Below are positions 27,305-35,309 of a stretch of 64,000 nt of DNA, one piece after another. The notes under the pieces were generated by a model. That model did no database searches and was not told where the DNA came from. It was given only the letters and a program-made list of their open reading frames with translations. This DNA is from Chromobacterium piscinae (GTDB taxonomy: Bacteria; Pseudomonadota; Gammaproteobacteria; Burkholderiales; Chromobacteriaceae). The DNA is taken from positions 174,239 through 238,238 of the forward strand of contig NZ_JAJOHV010000020.1 of assembly GCF_021129175.1 (NCBI RefSeq), in the 5' to 3' direction. Position 1 is the stretch's first letter. Every line of letters starts with the position of its first letter. Position numbers and translations under genes: made by a program.

Positions 27305-27796
27305 ATGCAAATCTATATATCTATTATCTCTATAATATTTTCATCAATCGCACTTATTTTCACCTTCAAAAAGGACATGCATCGTTTACGCACCGCCATT
27401 GATTATCGGAAAAATTATTATCACGATATATTATCAATTAATAATGACGCCTCATTTCCCGTGGGCATTTCTGCCGTAGGTCATGTAAACCTCGCCGGAG
27501 GTATTAAATGACTAACTGATTTGGGTGAATATCGTGAGAATAAGCATGTTAAATACCCAATCAGGATAGATCCGCGCAGCACTTATCTCTGCACTGTAGT
27601 GCATGGCCCTGAATTTCCTAAAAAACAAAGTACATACGGTTATTGCGTACAACTTGAGTGCGGTAGAACATTTTTCTGCAAAGGAAATCTTCCATGGATT
27701 TTATCTGTTAAACTTACCTTTCAGTCTCTCATTTCACGGATCAGTTCCGGACGATATGGCTTTCCTAAGAGCAAGATTTATGTAAGAAATTCTTAA
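27305..27796 (+). pseudogene. Small membrane protein gene interrupted by an in-frame TGA
   Basis: From the ATG at 27305 the frame reads IYISIISIIFSSIALIFTF (a membrane span) and DYRKNYYHDILSIN, stops at TGA 27509-27511, and continues in the same frame with LGEYRENKHVKYPI, YLCTVVHGPEFPKK and CVQLECGRTFFCKGNLPW to 27796. The part after the TGA looks like real protein. The simplest reading is a ~163-codon gene broken by one nonsense mutation. No family is recognised. Confidence 0.5.
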
Positions 27797-27879
27797 AATT
27801 AAGTCAGCAATAGAGTTGCAGAGAAGCTGAATTCAACAATCACAAACCTGCAGCTGCTCTGCCATATCAGAATAGGCAA

Positions 27880-28002
27880 CCTTATCTGTCGCTCATAAAA
27901 AATATGCATGGTTATGTGTCGCTGGCTTGATGCTTCATCTGTCACCACACCTAGTAAGTAACTGATTCACATAGGTAGGCAGTGCTAGCTTATGTGTCGC
28001 TC
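27880..28002 (-). repeat. TnsB-binding-type repeats, distal transposon end
   Basis: Four 15-bp sites in reverse orientation: CCTTATCTGTCGCTC (27880), GGTTATGTGTCGCTG (27910), GCTTCATCTGTCACC (27932) and GCTTATGTGTCGCTC (27988). The last is the exact reverse complement of the outermost site at 5393. They are spread over 123 bp, as in the left end of Tn7. Confidence 0.85.
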
Positions 28003-28121
28003 AGCGATTCTGCCACCCAACGGGTCGATTCAATCGGTAAGGCATGAGGCGTAATCTAAATACGCCTCATGCGAAATCAACAATAGACATGCAGTTCAGT
28101 GCTGAAGAAAGGATGTTTATT

Positions 28122-29213
28122 ATGGGATACGAAATCGATGTTCTTGGTGTTGGTGAAAAATCCAATAGTGGCGACGCTATCACCGTGAGGTATGGGAATT
28201 TACATGGACAACGTCATGAGCAGACTGTAATTGTCATTGACGGTGGCTACAAAGAAAATGGTCAAAAATTAGTTGACCACTTAAAGACGCACTATCAAAC
28301 AGAAAAAATTGATCTCATTATCTCTACACACCCAGATCAAGATCATATAAATGGATTAAGCGCTGTTATTGAACAGATGGATGTTGCCGAACTCTGGATT
28401 CATCAACCCTGGAACCACAATAAAGGATTGGCAAGCAAATTCAATGATGGCCGAATAACAGATAGCAGCATAGGCGAACGCCTTAAGGAAAATTTAGAGA
28501 CTGCCTATCAAATTACAGAGCAAGCCAAGAAAAAAGGCATCAAAATTAAAGAGCCTTTCACAGGAATAAGTTTCGGAAATGTAAAGGTTATAGGTCCAAC
28601 ATTAGATTACTATGAAGAGCTGATTCCATTATTTGATGGAATGCCCGCTCTTAAAGTTGCAGCAGAACAGCGATCGTGGCTTGACAGCGTCATTGACTCG
28701 ACAGTTAAAACCATCAAGAAAATTTTCTCTGCCTGGGGAGAGGATCAGCTTGATGATAAAGATGAAACTTCTGCAAAAAATAATTCCAGCGTAATAACGC
28801 AAATTATTATCGACGGAAAGCGTCTAATATTCACGGGCGATGCAGGAATAACGGCACTGCACAAGGCTGCTGACGAAATTGACGCATGCATGTCTGGTGC
28901 AAAATTGAGTTTTATTCAAATTCCACACCATGGTAGTCGTAGAAATGTTGGCCCATCAGTGCTTAATCGTATTCTTGGTGAACCTGTTCAAGAAAATGAG
29001 CAGAAAGGCATAACAGCTATCGCGTCAACTGCAAAAGAAGGGGAACCAAAACATCCACATAAGGCAGTCCTCAATGCATTCACCCACCGAGGAGCTAAAG
29101 TATTAGCAACAAGAGGAGATGGTATTCGTCATAAAAATGACGCGCCTAATCGCTCAGGATGGACAAGCCTCAACCCGGAACCATACCATTACACGTATGA
29201 AAGTGAAGAGTAG
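28122..29213 (+). CDS. Metallo-beta-lactamase-fold hydrolase (ComEC C-domain-like)
   Basis: About 363 residues from the ATG at 28122 (AAAGG upstream; the frame is open earlier). Metal site: IISTHPDQDHINGL (H-x-D-x-D-H); later LIFTGDAGI and IQIPHHGSRRN, the pattern of ComEC/Rec2-type C-terminal domains. These act on nucleic acids or phosphoesters. A ~50-residue insertion around SVIDSTVKTIKKIFSAWGE is unusual. It begins ~115 bp outside the transposon end and is followed 9 nt later by a membrane protein gene, so the two are probably one operon. AT-rich, so likely acquired. Confidence 0.75.
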   Translation: MGYEIDVLGVGEKSNSGDAITVRYGNLHGQRHEQTVIVIDGGYKENGQKLVDHLKTHYQTEKIDLIISTHPDQDHINGLSAVIEQMDVAELWIHQPWNHNKGLASKFNDGRITDSSIGERLKENLETAYQITEQAKKKGIKIKEPFTGISFGNVKVIGPTLDYYEELIPLFDGMPALKVAAEQRSWLDSVIDSTVKTIKKIFSAWGEDQLDDKDETSAKNNSSVITQIIIDGKRLIFTGDAGITALHKAADEIDACMSGAKLSFIQIPHHGSRRNVGPSVLNRILGEPVQENEQKGITAIASTAKEGEPKHPHKAVLNAFTHRGAKVLATRGDGIRHKNDAPNRSGWTSLNPEPYHYTYESEE

Positions 29214-29222
29214 AGGTTTCCT

Positions 29223-29846
29223 ATGAAAAGTCTAAAAGATGAAAACAAACTCCAGCTTTCAATTCTAATTGGAACGCCAATACTAATTACACTCGCCATA
29301 CAACTTGGCTATCAAAAAGTCATCGATATATTAAACGCTGGAAAGTTGATTGGATTGACTCTAATAGCAACAACCATCTTAACAATGGTCGCCAATCTAA
29401 TACCGCAAGCGATAAAACATAAATTGGTATTTTTGCGAATACGTGATGAACTTCCGGGCTGTCGCTGTCATGTAATCTGCAAAAAAGACAATAGACTAGA
29501 CTTCAACGCAATAAATGCTAAATGGCCAAGCATATTTAGTGATAGCACACCAAAATCCAAAAGAAATAGCCTTTGGTATCATGAAATTTATCGAAAAGTA
29601 AGAGATCGACCACAAGTAGAAAGCTCTCACAAAAACTTTCTATTGTACCGAGACGCCACTTCTGGCATGTTAATTATCTTCATTGCAAGCCTAGCTTGTT
29701 ATTGGAGTAATTATAAATTTCCACTACTAGGATCGATTGAACTGCCCGCATTATTCATCCAAGCGATTATTCTCATCATTGCCATTGTAAGTGCCCAAAA
29801 TTCAGGGAATCGCATGGTTGTAAATGCCATTGTAGAGTCCGTATAA
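29223..29846 (+). CDS. Four-span membrane protein partnered with the MBL hydrolase
   Basis: 207 residues. Two N-terminal spans (LSILIGTPILITLAIQLGY and LIGLTLIATTILTMVANLI), a ~90-residue cytosolic-looking segment with conserved-looking CRCHVICKKDN, then two more spans (GMLIIFIASLACYWSNY and LPALFIQAIILIIAIVSAQN). Starts 9 nt after the MBL stop with AGAGG upstream. No family is recognised. The enzyme-plus-membrane pairing resembles two-gene immune systems, but this is context only. Confidence 0.65.
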   Translation: MKSLKDENKLQLSILIGTPILITLAIQLGYQKVIDILNAGKLIGLTLIATTILTMVANLIPQAIKHKLVFLRIRDELPGCRCHVICKKDNRLDFNAINAKWPSIFSDSTPKSKRNSLWYHEIYRKVRDRPQVESSHKNFLLYRDATSGMLIIFIASLACYWSNYKFPLLGSIELPALFIQAIILIIAIVSAQNSGNRMVVNAIVESV

Positions 29847-29994
29847 AATCGAAAAGCATCGCACACGTCGGATTCAGTATTCGCATATCGCGGCGAAATG
29901 CCTCTTCGAGGCTTCCGTCCTACAGCATACTTCGCGTAGGGTGGAAGCACCGATTTCATCGGGGCATTCCGCCGAACATGCAAGCACAATAGCA

Positions 29995-30345
29995 CGGTAG
30001 GTTGGGCTGAACGTGTGAAGCCCAACGTTTACCGCGAAATTGAAGCAATCCATTGAGATCGTCATTATCTTTTGGAATCCGCTACGCGGATAATGTTTGA
30101 CATGCCGGTTCCACCCGGCAAACGGGCAAGGGGATTACGCGGCCAATCCCCTTGCAACCCCAGGCCGCCCCTACAGCGCTGCGAAACCCCGTCTTTCAAA
30201 CCAGACTCGGGGAGCTGCCGGAACTACATGCGTGCGAATCTTTGATTCGCTCAGCGATAGGCGCTACCGTCGCGCCGCGTCAAACAACCTGCAGCTTAAA
30301 ACCCCGAGTCTGATTCGAAAGCCGGCTTGCCCGAAAGGAAATTGA
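29995..30345 (+). repeat. ~330-bp direct repeat, first copy
   Basis: Matches 31155-31475 at roughly 80-85% by eye, in the same orientation. Shared blocks include CATGCCGGTTCC, GGGCAAGGGGATT, GCGGCCAATCCCCTTGCAAC, CCCTACAGCGCTGCGAAACC and GGGGAGCTGCCGGAACTA. It begins with a REP-like palindrome (TTGGGCTGAACG and GTGAAGCCCAA). The stretch 29847-29994 before it has a TAGGGTGGAAGCACC motif like the repeat behind nrdA. No gene is supported in 29847-30495. Confidence 0.8.
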
Positions 30346-30495
30346 TAAGTTAGTTCGGTTTCAACTCTCAAAAAGCCAACAAAACACCCTAATTTTCTTG
30401 AACGTCAACGTCTACCTTACGTAAAATTAAGATTTACCACCAGCTTATTCACTTTAACCTGCCAGCATAACCAATCAATAAATATTTTTACCATA

Positions 30496-31116
30496 ATGAA
30501 GCTAAAAACCATACTAATAATATTAACCGTCACATCCATAGCAGGCTGTGCAACCAACATATCAAACATGTACGGTGGCGATACTCGCCCTAATAGTGAA
30601 ATTGCAATTTACTCCCCACTGAACAGAGCAGACTTTAATGGCCCATCAATCACGACCACTCACATTGACGGTAAGATAATTAAGACATACTTTCCACCAG
30701 ACCATCCATTTGGACCTTATATCGGGATGCTGCCCGGAGAGAAAACCGTAAGAATTACATTTCAGGATTTTGACAATGTGATTCCCGCGATCATTGCGCC
30801 AAATCTAACCAACATGTCAATAAGAAACTTCCAAGGATACTATGATGTAACGTTTAAAGTGGCAGCAGGAAAATTTTACGCACCCATTTTTAATTACAAT
30901 CTACCACAAGACAAAATGATGTCGGAAGTTTGCATCGCAGAGTTGGATCAAACCGCATCACTAAGTGAGACAAGGCATCCGCAAAAATATGCGGCATGCT
31001 CAAAGGCATCTATCCCTCCAACTGAGGAAAACATAAAAGTATGCCAAGAAATAAATGCAAAGACTGGTACAGTAAAGCTATTTGAAGAAGCCTGCCAAGG
31101 TCTTATTCGCAAATAA
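30496..31116 (+). CDS. Predicted lipoprotein of unknown function
   Basis: 206 residues. Signal peptide with lipobox: KTILIILTVTSIAGC, cysteine at ~18. The mature part has a beta-rich centre (VRITFQDFDNVIPAII and YDVTFKVAAGKFYAPIF), resembling small PEGA/DUF2846-like lipoprotein folds that report on the envelope. The C-terminus is cysteine-containing and charged. It stands alone between the two direct repeats and is AT-rich, which suggests it came as a cassette with them. Confidence 0.7.
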   Translation: MKLKTILIILTVTSIAGCATNISNMYGGDTRPNSEIAIYSPLNRADFNGPSITTTHIDGKIIKTYFPPDHPFGPYIGMLPGEKTVRITFQDFDNVIPAIIAPNLTNMSIRNFQGYYDVTFKVAAGKFYAPIFNYNLPQDKMMSEVCIAELDQTASLSETRHPQKYAACSKASIPPTEENIKVCQEINAKTGTVKLFEEACQGLIRK

Positions 31117-31154
31117 ATTAAAACCTAAAAACCAGGTTGTCACTTACGCCAGTA

Positions 31155-31475
31155 CGGTAGATTAGGCAGATCTTGTGAAGCCTAACATTTACTGCGAAAT
31201 TGCGGCAATCCATTGAAATAGCCGTTATATTTTTGAGTCCGCTTCTCGGATAATATTTGGCATGCCGGTTCCGTCCAGCGGACGGGCAAGGGGATTGCGC
31301 GGCCAATCCCCTTGCAACCCCAGGCGCCCCTACAGCGCTGCGAAACCCCGGCTTTCAAATCAGCCTCGGGGAGCTGCCGGAACTAGCGGCGCGCTACCGT
31401 CTCGCCGCGTCGAACAGCCGGCAGCTTAAAACCCCGAATCTGGTTCGGAAGCCGGCTTGCGCTGAAGGGGGTTGC
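31155..31475 (+). repeat. ~330-bp direct repeat, second copy
   Basis: Second copy of the unit at 29995-30345; together they bracket the lipoprotein gene. The palindrome at its start is degraded relative to the first copy. No gene is supported in 31117-31505. Confidence 0.8.
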
Positions 31476-31505
31476 TGGCAAATTGGTTCGATCACCCTTC
31501 TAAGC

Positions 31506-31910
31506 TTATAATTCAGCATCCGTAGACCATAAATACTTCCCACAATCATCAACCCAGACTAAATCACCCTCTATCCAAGCATGCGTCTTTAATACTCCAT
31601 CACTGTCGTATGGCAGTACAGTCAAAAATTGATCATCATCAAACTCATCATCATCAGGCCAGCAGCTCTCCATCATCTCAAGAACAAGACTAAAATCTTG
31701 GACAATCTCAGATCGACAACCCCATTTAACTAGATTTGAATCAAACAACAAACGTAAGATGTAAAGAAATATCTCCCTTTTCTTTTCCATACTTAGAGTT
31801 GGTTCAATCTGACACCAAATAGCAGCAACTCCCATCCCATAGAAATTTTCATGAAATTCATTAAGCTGCGCTTTTAACCTCTCCCGCTCATCCACTAACA
31901 ACGCTCTCAC
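31506..31910 (-). CDS. DUF596-like protein, probable toxin-immunity family
   Basis: 134 residues, acidic. Features: REIFLYILRLLFDSNLV in the middle, an acidic run (WPDDDEFDDD) and a C-terminal GDLVWVDDCGKYLWSTD. This size, acidity and W-rich end fit DUF596-type proteins often found next to contact-dependent or Rhs/polymorphic toxins. The start overlaps the previous gene's stop by 4 nt. No toxin gene is visible in the window, so it may be an orphan immunity gene. Confidence 0.55.
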   Translation of the reverse strand: MRALLVDERERLKAQLNEFHENFYGMGVAAIWCQIEPTLSMEKKREIFLYILRLLFDSNLVKWGCRSEIVQDFSLVLEMMESCWPDDDEFDDDQFLTVLPYDSDGVLKTHAWIEGDLVWVDDCGKYLWSTDAEL

Positions 31911-32119
31911 TCCTCTCCAGCAGAGTTATGGCTAACCAAAAGCCCAGTTCCAGATGACGATGCTTCCATAATTGCCACTACCTCAGATTGATAGATGTAA
32001 GTTTTGAATCCAACGGCAAGAATATCATCAATAAAACTTATAACTTTTGAAATGCACGAAGCTGGAATTTCTAAAACTGGAACAGCAGCATCATCCCAAA
32101 AAAATATAGAGTCTTCCAC
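31907..32119 (-). CDS. Small hypothetical protein in the immunity-like cluster
   Basis: 70 residues; it begins EDSIFFWDDAAVPVLEIP and contains a helix ISKVISFIDDILAVGF. Overlaps both neighbours (29 nt with the upstream gene, 4 nt with the downstream one), so a tight three-gene set. No family is recognised. Confidence 0.5.
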   Translation of the reverse strand: MEDSIFFWDDAAVPVLEIPASCISKVISFIDDILAVGFKTYIYQSEVVAIMEASSSGTGLLVSHNSAGEE

Positions 32120-32372
32120 TTTCCTTATTGAACTGGTCTAGCAGCCTCCTGACCTCTCCTCTCCTCGAGAGGCACCCATCACCAATTTGAAGACTGCCAG
32201 ATATTGAAAATCGAAATTTCTCTTCAATATCAGAAAAAATAACCTCAGCATCGCTGGCACTTATAACCTTCGCATCACCGCCCAAAGCTTGCAAACATTC
32301 GGCAAATAAAACTGACATAGCCATCTCCAAAGCCAAGTTACTGTCCATTCTACCTGACTGGATTGACCCCAA
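32091..32372 (-). CDS. Small hypothetical protein, first gene of the cluster
   Basis: 93 residues. Helical start (LALEMAMSVLFAECLQALGG), then a beta-rich part (VIFSDIEEKFRFSISGSLQI) and a helix near the end. The true start may be the inner ATG (MDSNLALEMAM). Small acidic proteins in overlapping sets like this are typical of immunity modules. No specific family. Confidence 0.5.
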   Translation of the reverse strand: MGSIQSGRMDSNLALEMAMSVLFAECLQALGGDAKVISASDAEVIFSDIEEKFRFSISGSLQIGDGCLSRRGEVRRLLDQFNKESGRLYIFLG

Positions 32373-32439
32373 GCAGCGCCGCTGTTAAATTGAGGTCTGG
32401 TGCTCAACACACCTTTCCGTCAGCGGTCTAGCCTGCGCC

Positions 32440-32610
32440 CGTAAGTCGTGGCTTTTTTGCGTCCATAGGTTTCCTGTCGTGCCGCTATCCCGGCGCGCCC
32501 AAAGCTTATGGCCGGGTAGCGTGCAGCCATACAAGACCCCGGCAACGGGGGAAATCTGCGGGCCGTCTGACGGCGGTGTTGAAGTACCCGGCCGCCCCTC
32601 TCAACAGGGG
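32440..32610 (+). ncRNA. Candidate C4-like antisense RNA upstream of the antirepressor operon
   Basis: The stretch folds strongly: GGCCGGGTA (32510-32518) pairs with TACCCGGCC (32585-32593), enclosing the hairpin CCCCGGCAACGGGG and GCCGTCTGACGGC. The exposed CTGACGG (32567-32573) is complementary to CCGTCAG (32626-32632), which runs into the AGGAG ribosome-binding site of the leader ORF at 32639. In phages P1/P7 the C4 RNA represses the coupled icd-ant genes by exactly this kind of pairing. The gene order here (structured RNA, short ORF, coupled antirepressor-like gene) is the same. Boundaries are approximate. Confidence 0.55.
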
Positions 32611-32638
32611 GCGCTTTAGACAAAACCGTCAGGAGTCC

Positions 32639-32800
32639 ATGATCATGGATGCTCGTCTTGTGTTTGTCGTGCCTATCTCCCCTTCCCCAATTCGCCCTCT
32701 TCGCCGCTTATCACGTTCATCATTGCGCCTACGCGCTGCATATCGCCCTGCGTTTTTGACAGCGCGGTTTGCGCGTTTGATTGGGGAGGCTCGGCCATGA
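32639..32800 (+). CDS. Short leader ORF (icd-like) coupled to the Bro-N gene
   Basis: 53 residues from ATG 32639 (or 32645), preceded by AGGAG. The product is basic and proline/arginine-rich (SPSPIRPLRRLSRSSLRLRA). Its TGA overlaps the next ATG as ATGA. The role may be purely translational coupling, as with icd and ant in phage P1. Confidence 0.5.
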   Translation: MIMDARLVFVVPISPSPIRPLRRLSRSSLRLRAAYRPAFLTARFARLIGEARP

Positions 32801-33465
32801 GCGCGGCTATCGATCAGCAGGTGAACACGCCACTGCGGCTGGATTTCGCCAAGGGTTTGGCCATGCGGGTGGTACGGCGGCCGGAGGGGTTTTGGCTGGT
32901 GGCCGCGGAGGTGGCGGCGTCCATGAAGCTGGAGGTGAAGGATTTGCTGAAGGCCTTGGGCGAGCCGCTAGGGCGGCCCTTGCGGCTGGCGGATGAGGCG
33001 GAACCGGTGCTGTGCTTGTCTGAAGGCGAGCTGGACGACGTGTTCCGCCGCGTCAAGAAGCCCGGCGCGCGGCGGCTGCGGCGCTGGTGGCTGGAAGAAA
33101 CCCGCCCGGCCTTGCTACATGAGGCCGGCGCGGCCAGCACGACGGAGACCCTGCACCTGGCACTGGCCCTCGCCGCGGAGGCGGCGCAGCAGATCAGCCG
33201 CGCGGTGATGGAGGCAGTGCTGCGCGAGCCCGGCACTTGGCAGCATTCGCGCTGGGTGGTGGCGCTGGACTACGCGCCCAATAACAAGCAGCGCTGGCCG
33301 CGCGGCAGGCTGATCGGCCTATCCAGCAGCGTCTCCACGCTAAGCGGCATGGCGGAGTTGATTGCCCCGCCCGGCAAGATGCCGGCCACCAGCGCGGAGC
33401 TGCTCAAGCTGGCCACCGCCTGCCAGCTGCGCTTGTCCGAGCGGGTCGGCCGCATCTCTGAATAA
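32797..33465 (+). CDS. Bro-N-like phage antirepressor-type protein, copy 1
   Basis: 222 residues; GGGAGG lies 7 nt before ATG. The N-terminal ~110 residues follow the Bro-N plan: FWLVAAEVAASMKLEVKDLL, LCLSEGELDDVFRRVKKPGA and RRLRRWWLEETRPALL, the family's 'PEAKKFKRWVT...VLP' block. The C-terminal part (HLALALAAEAAQQISRAVME, then a beta region and a helix) is shared only with copy 2. Such proteins lift phage repression or bind DNA. A terminator follows directly. GC-rich, unlike the island to its left. Confidence 0.7.
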   Translation: MSAAIDQQVNTPLRLDFAKGLAMRVVRRPEGFWLVAAEVAASMKLEVKDLLKALGEPLGRPLRLADEAEPVLCLSEGELDDVFRRVKKPGARRLRRWWLEETRPALLHEAGAASTTETLHLALALAAEAAQQISRAVMEAVLREPGTWQHSRWVVALDYAPNNKQRWPRGRLIGLSSSVSTLSGMAELIAPPGKMPATSAELLKLATACQLRLSERVGRISE

Positions 33466-33474
33466 GGGATGTCA

Positions 33475-33502
33475 AAAAAAGCCGCTCACCAGAGCGGCTT
33501 TT
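33475..33502. terminator. Rho-independent terminator after Bro-N copy 1
   Basis: AAAGCCGCTC-ACCA-GAGCGGCTTTT with an A-run before it. It serves both the Bro-N gene and the convergent lipoprotein gene. Confidence 0.85.
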
Positions 33503-33512
33503 ACCGCATTAA

Positions 33513-35099
33513 TCAAAACAGGTATGCAAAAGCATATGGAAGCGGACTTCCACTATAACTATCAGGCACTTTTCCATTGATTCGTACTGTGGGTAACGCG
33601 GTGTAAGCGACAATGGCTTTGCCGAAAGAGTTAATCGCTACTTGAGGGTCAGACATATCATGCTTGTTTGCGACGGCGCGCCATGACGCCCAGCCACTAG
33701 CAAAATTGAAACGCCCCAGCGCAATTACCTGGTTCCATACAGCGTTGTTGTTCTTATCATTCAATTTCAAACTTACTACAGCATCACCTCCCACATTCAT
33801 AGCTAGCGAAATATGGCCATCACGGGATAGCTTGCCAAGTGAGCTTAAATCAATAGATGCCGGCGTGGTCCAAGCTCCGCCATTAATCGATTGAGACCAC
33901 ATAAGCCGCGTGGTGCTCGGTGTTGCATCATAGAAAGCTTTGCCCGTTGTCTCCTTCCAGACAATCAGAGCATTGTTTGACTGATCCACCGCCAATGCTG
34001 GCGCAATCGGTACGGAGGCATCCTCTGCGCTTAAACGTATCGAATCGACACGGAGGGAGTCCCTTGTACTAATGCGGCTAACCTGCAGGCTATTTGTGTC
34101 GCAACTTGCCACGTTATTGGGCAGTTCTTTTGCAACCAACGCAGCTAGCACGCCTCCTGTGTGGGGTGTGCCTGCCGCGACCAGTCCCCCATCATGCGCC
34201 GAGGTATAGCAAAGTCCTGGGTAGGTTGCGACCGGAAAGGCAAGAAAGCTGGAGCCATTGACGCTCGCCATTCTGACATTGATATCGATTTGACCTGGCT
34301 TGATAAGGGAGTTACTGAGTTGATATAGCAATCCAAAGCCGTCGCTGCTCTTTGGCTTAAAAGCGGCATAGGGGTAATAACTGATAGCCTGCTGGCCGTC
34401 AGCCCGGAAGTGCACGCTATTCAATCCATCAAGACTAGTCCTCAGCACCGCACTACTACCGTAGGCTCCAAAGCCTGACAAGATGACGGATGCTGTAAAC
34501 GAGTTATCGTCTAGCAGCGCTAGATCCCAAGTATTCATGCTTCCCCAAGTCGAGGCTGAAGATCCGCCTCCTGCATCAAAAACCTTGGCCTCCCAACCCT
34601 TATTTTGAATATACCGAGTTGCACGATAACCAGATTTTTCTGTAGATGGGGCTTTTTGCTCCCGATTGACCCAGCCGAGAACCGCATTTCCAGCAGTATT
34701 CATTCTCAAAGTCATGCCATAGAGATTGTCGATATTGCGTGCTTCAGGAACGGGTTGTGCTGAGCTCCACTTTCCATCTGAAGATGCTTGCGCCCATGAC
34801 GCAGTATCACTCTGGTCGCTGGGCGCTACAACATGCCAAGCTGCGAGTGCCTGTCCTTGGTCAGACAGCGCTACGGTGATTGCAGGCTGGTATTGGAAAT
34901 AATTGGGTAGCGCCGCGGAACCCAAGTTTGCTGTTCCTGCGGCTTGTCCTGAGCTGCCTAAGCCATCGGCTTCATTTAATGTGTCAGTTTTGATATCCGC
35001 CTTTGTATTTGCTTCGCCAGAAGCCGTGCCCCCACCTCCACCGCCGCATGCGCTGAGTGCTAGTGCAATCAAGCCATATGTTGCAAATTGATATTTCAA
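33513..35099 (-). CDS. Large surface or periplasmic lipoprotein, probable beta-propeller
   Basis: 528 residues. Lipobox GLIALALSAC with the cysteine at ~18, followed by a glycine run and a linker rich in A, D, T and G. The rest repeats a motif of the type 'GNAVLGWVNREQ', 'NNALIVWKETTG', 'GKAIVAYTALP', each preceded by a strand with Q or A before the acidic or tryptophan end, as in multi-bladed propellers. No catalytic motif is recognised. It stands alone between the two Bro-N copies, in opposite orientation. Confidence 0.7.
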   Translation of the reverse strand: MKYQFATYGLIALALSACGGGGGGTASGEANTKADIKTDTLNEADGLGSSGQAAGTANLGSAALPNYFQYQPAITVALSDQGQALAAWHVVAPSDQSDTASWAQASSDGKWSSAQPVPEARNIDNLYGMTLRMNTAGNAVLGWVNREQKAPSTEKSGYRATRYIQNKGWEAKVFDAGGGSSASTWGSMNTWDLALLDDNSFTASVILSGFGAYGSSAVLRTSLDGLNSVHFRADGQQAISYYPYAAFKPKSSDGFGLLYQLSNSLIKPGQIDINVRMASVNGSSFLAFPVATYPGLCYTSAHDGGLVAAGTPHTGGVLAALVAKELPNNVASCDTNSLQVSRISTRDSLRVDSIRLSAEDASVPIAPALAVDQSNNALIVWKETTGKAFYDATPSTTRLMWSQSINGGAWTTPASIDLSSLGKLSRDGHISLAMNVGGDAVVSLKLNDKNNNAVWNQVIALGRFNFASGWASWRAVANKHDMSDPQVAINSFGKAIVAYTALPTVRINGKVPDSYSGSPLPYAFAYLF

Positions 35100-35309
35100 A
35101 GCACTTCCCCATCTTAAGGATGCGTTGCTCTAAGCGGCCCTGTGGACGAGCCACCCATAAAAATGAAAATGTCATACATTAACATATCTTTGCAATTTAG
35201 AAAATTCCTGCGCAAATTAGCTTTTAATTGTTTGATGCTGCTCTGATTCCTGTCATCACTCGGCATCCCCGGCTCGTCCTCCTGACGCACTTCCCAATGA
35301 GGGCTCTCC

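Larger units (their letters stand above)
5390..28008. mobile_element. Tn7-like transposon (TnsA-TnsB-TnsC-TniQ) inserted behind nrdB
   Basis: About 22.6 kb bounded by matching inverted repeat arrays: GAGCGACACATAAGC type sites at 5393, 5414 and 5436, and their reverse complements at 27880, 27910, 27932 and 27988. The compact array faces nrdB and the spread array lies at the far end, as with the right and left ends of Tn7. TTCTGC occurs just outside both arrays (5384-5389 and 28008-28013), so a 5-bp duplication such as TCTGC is possible, but the exact termini are not settled. Cargo: sbcD-sbcC-OLD operon, nested composite element, Xre regulator, tns operon and unknown genes. The tns operon is interior rather than at an end, which is unusual for Tn7. 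Insertion so close behind nrdB suggests nrdB is the attachment gene (inference). Confidence 0.85.
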
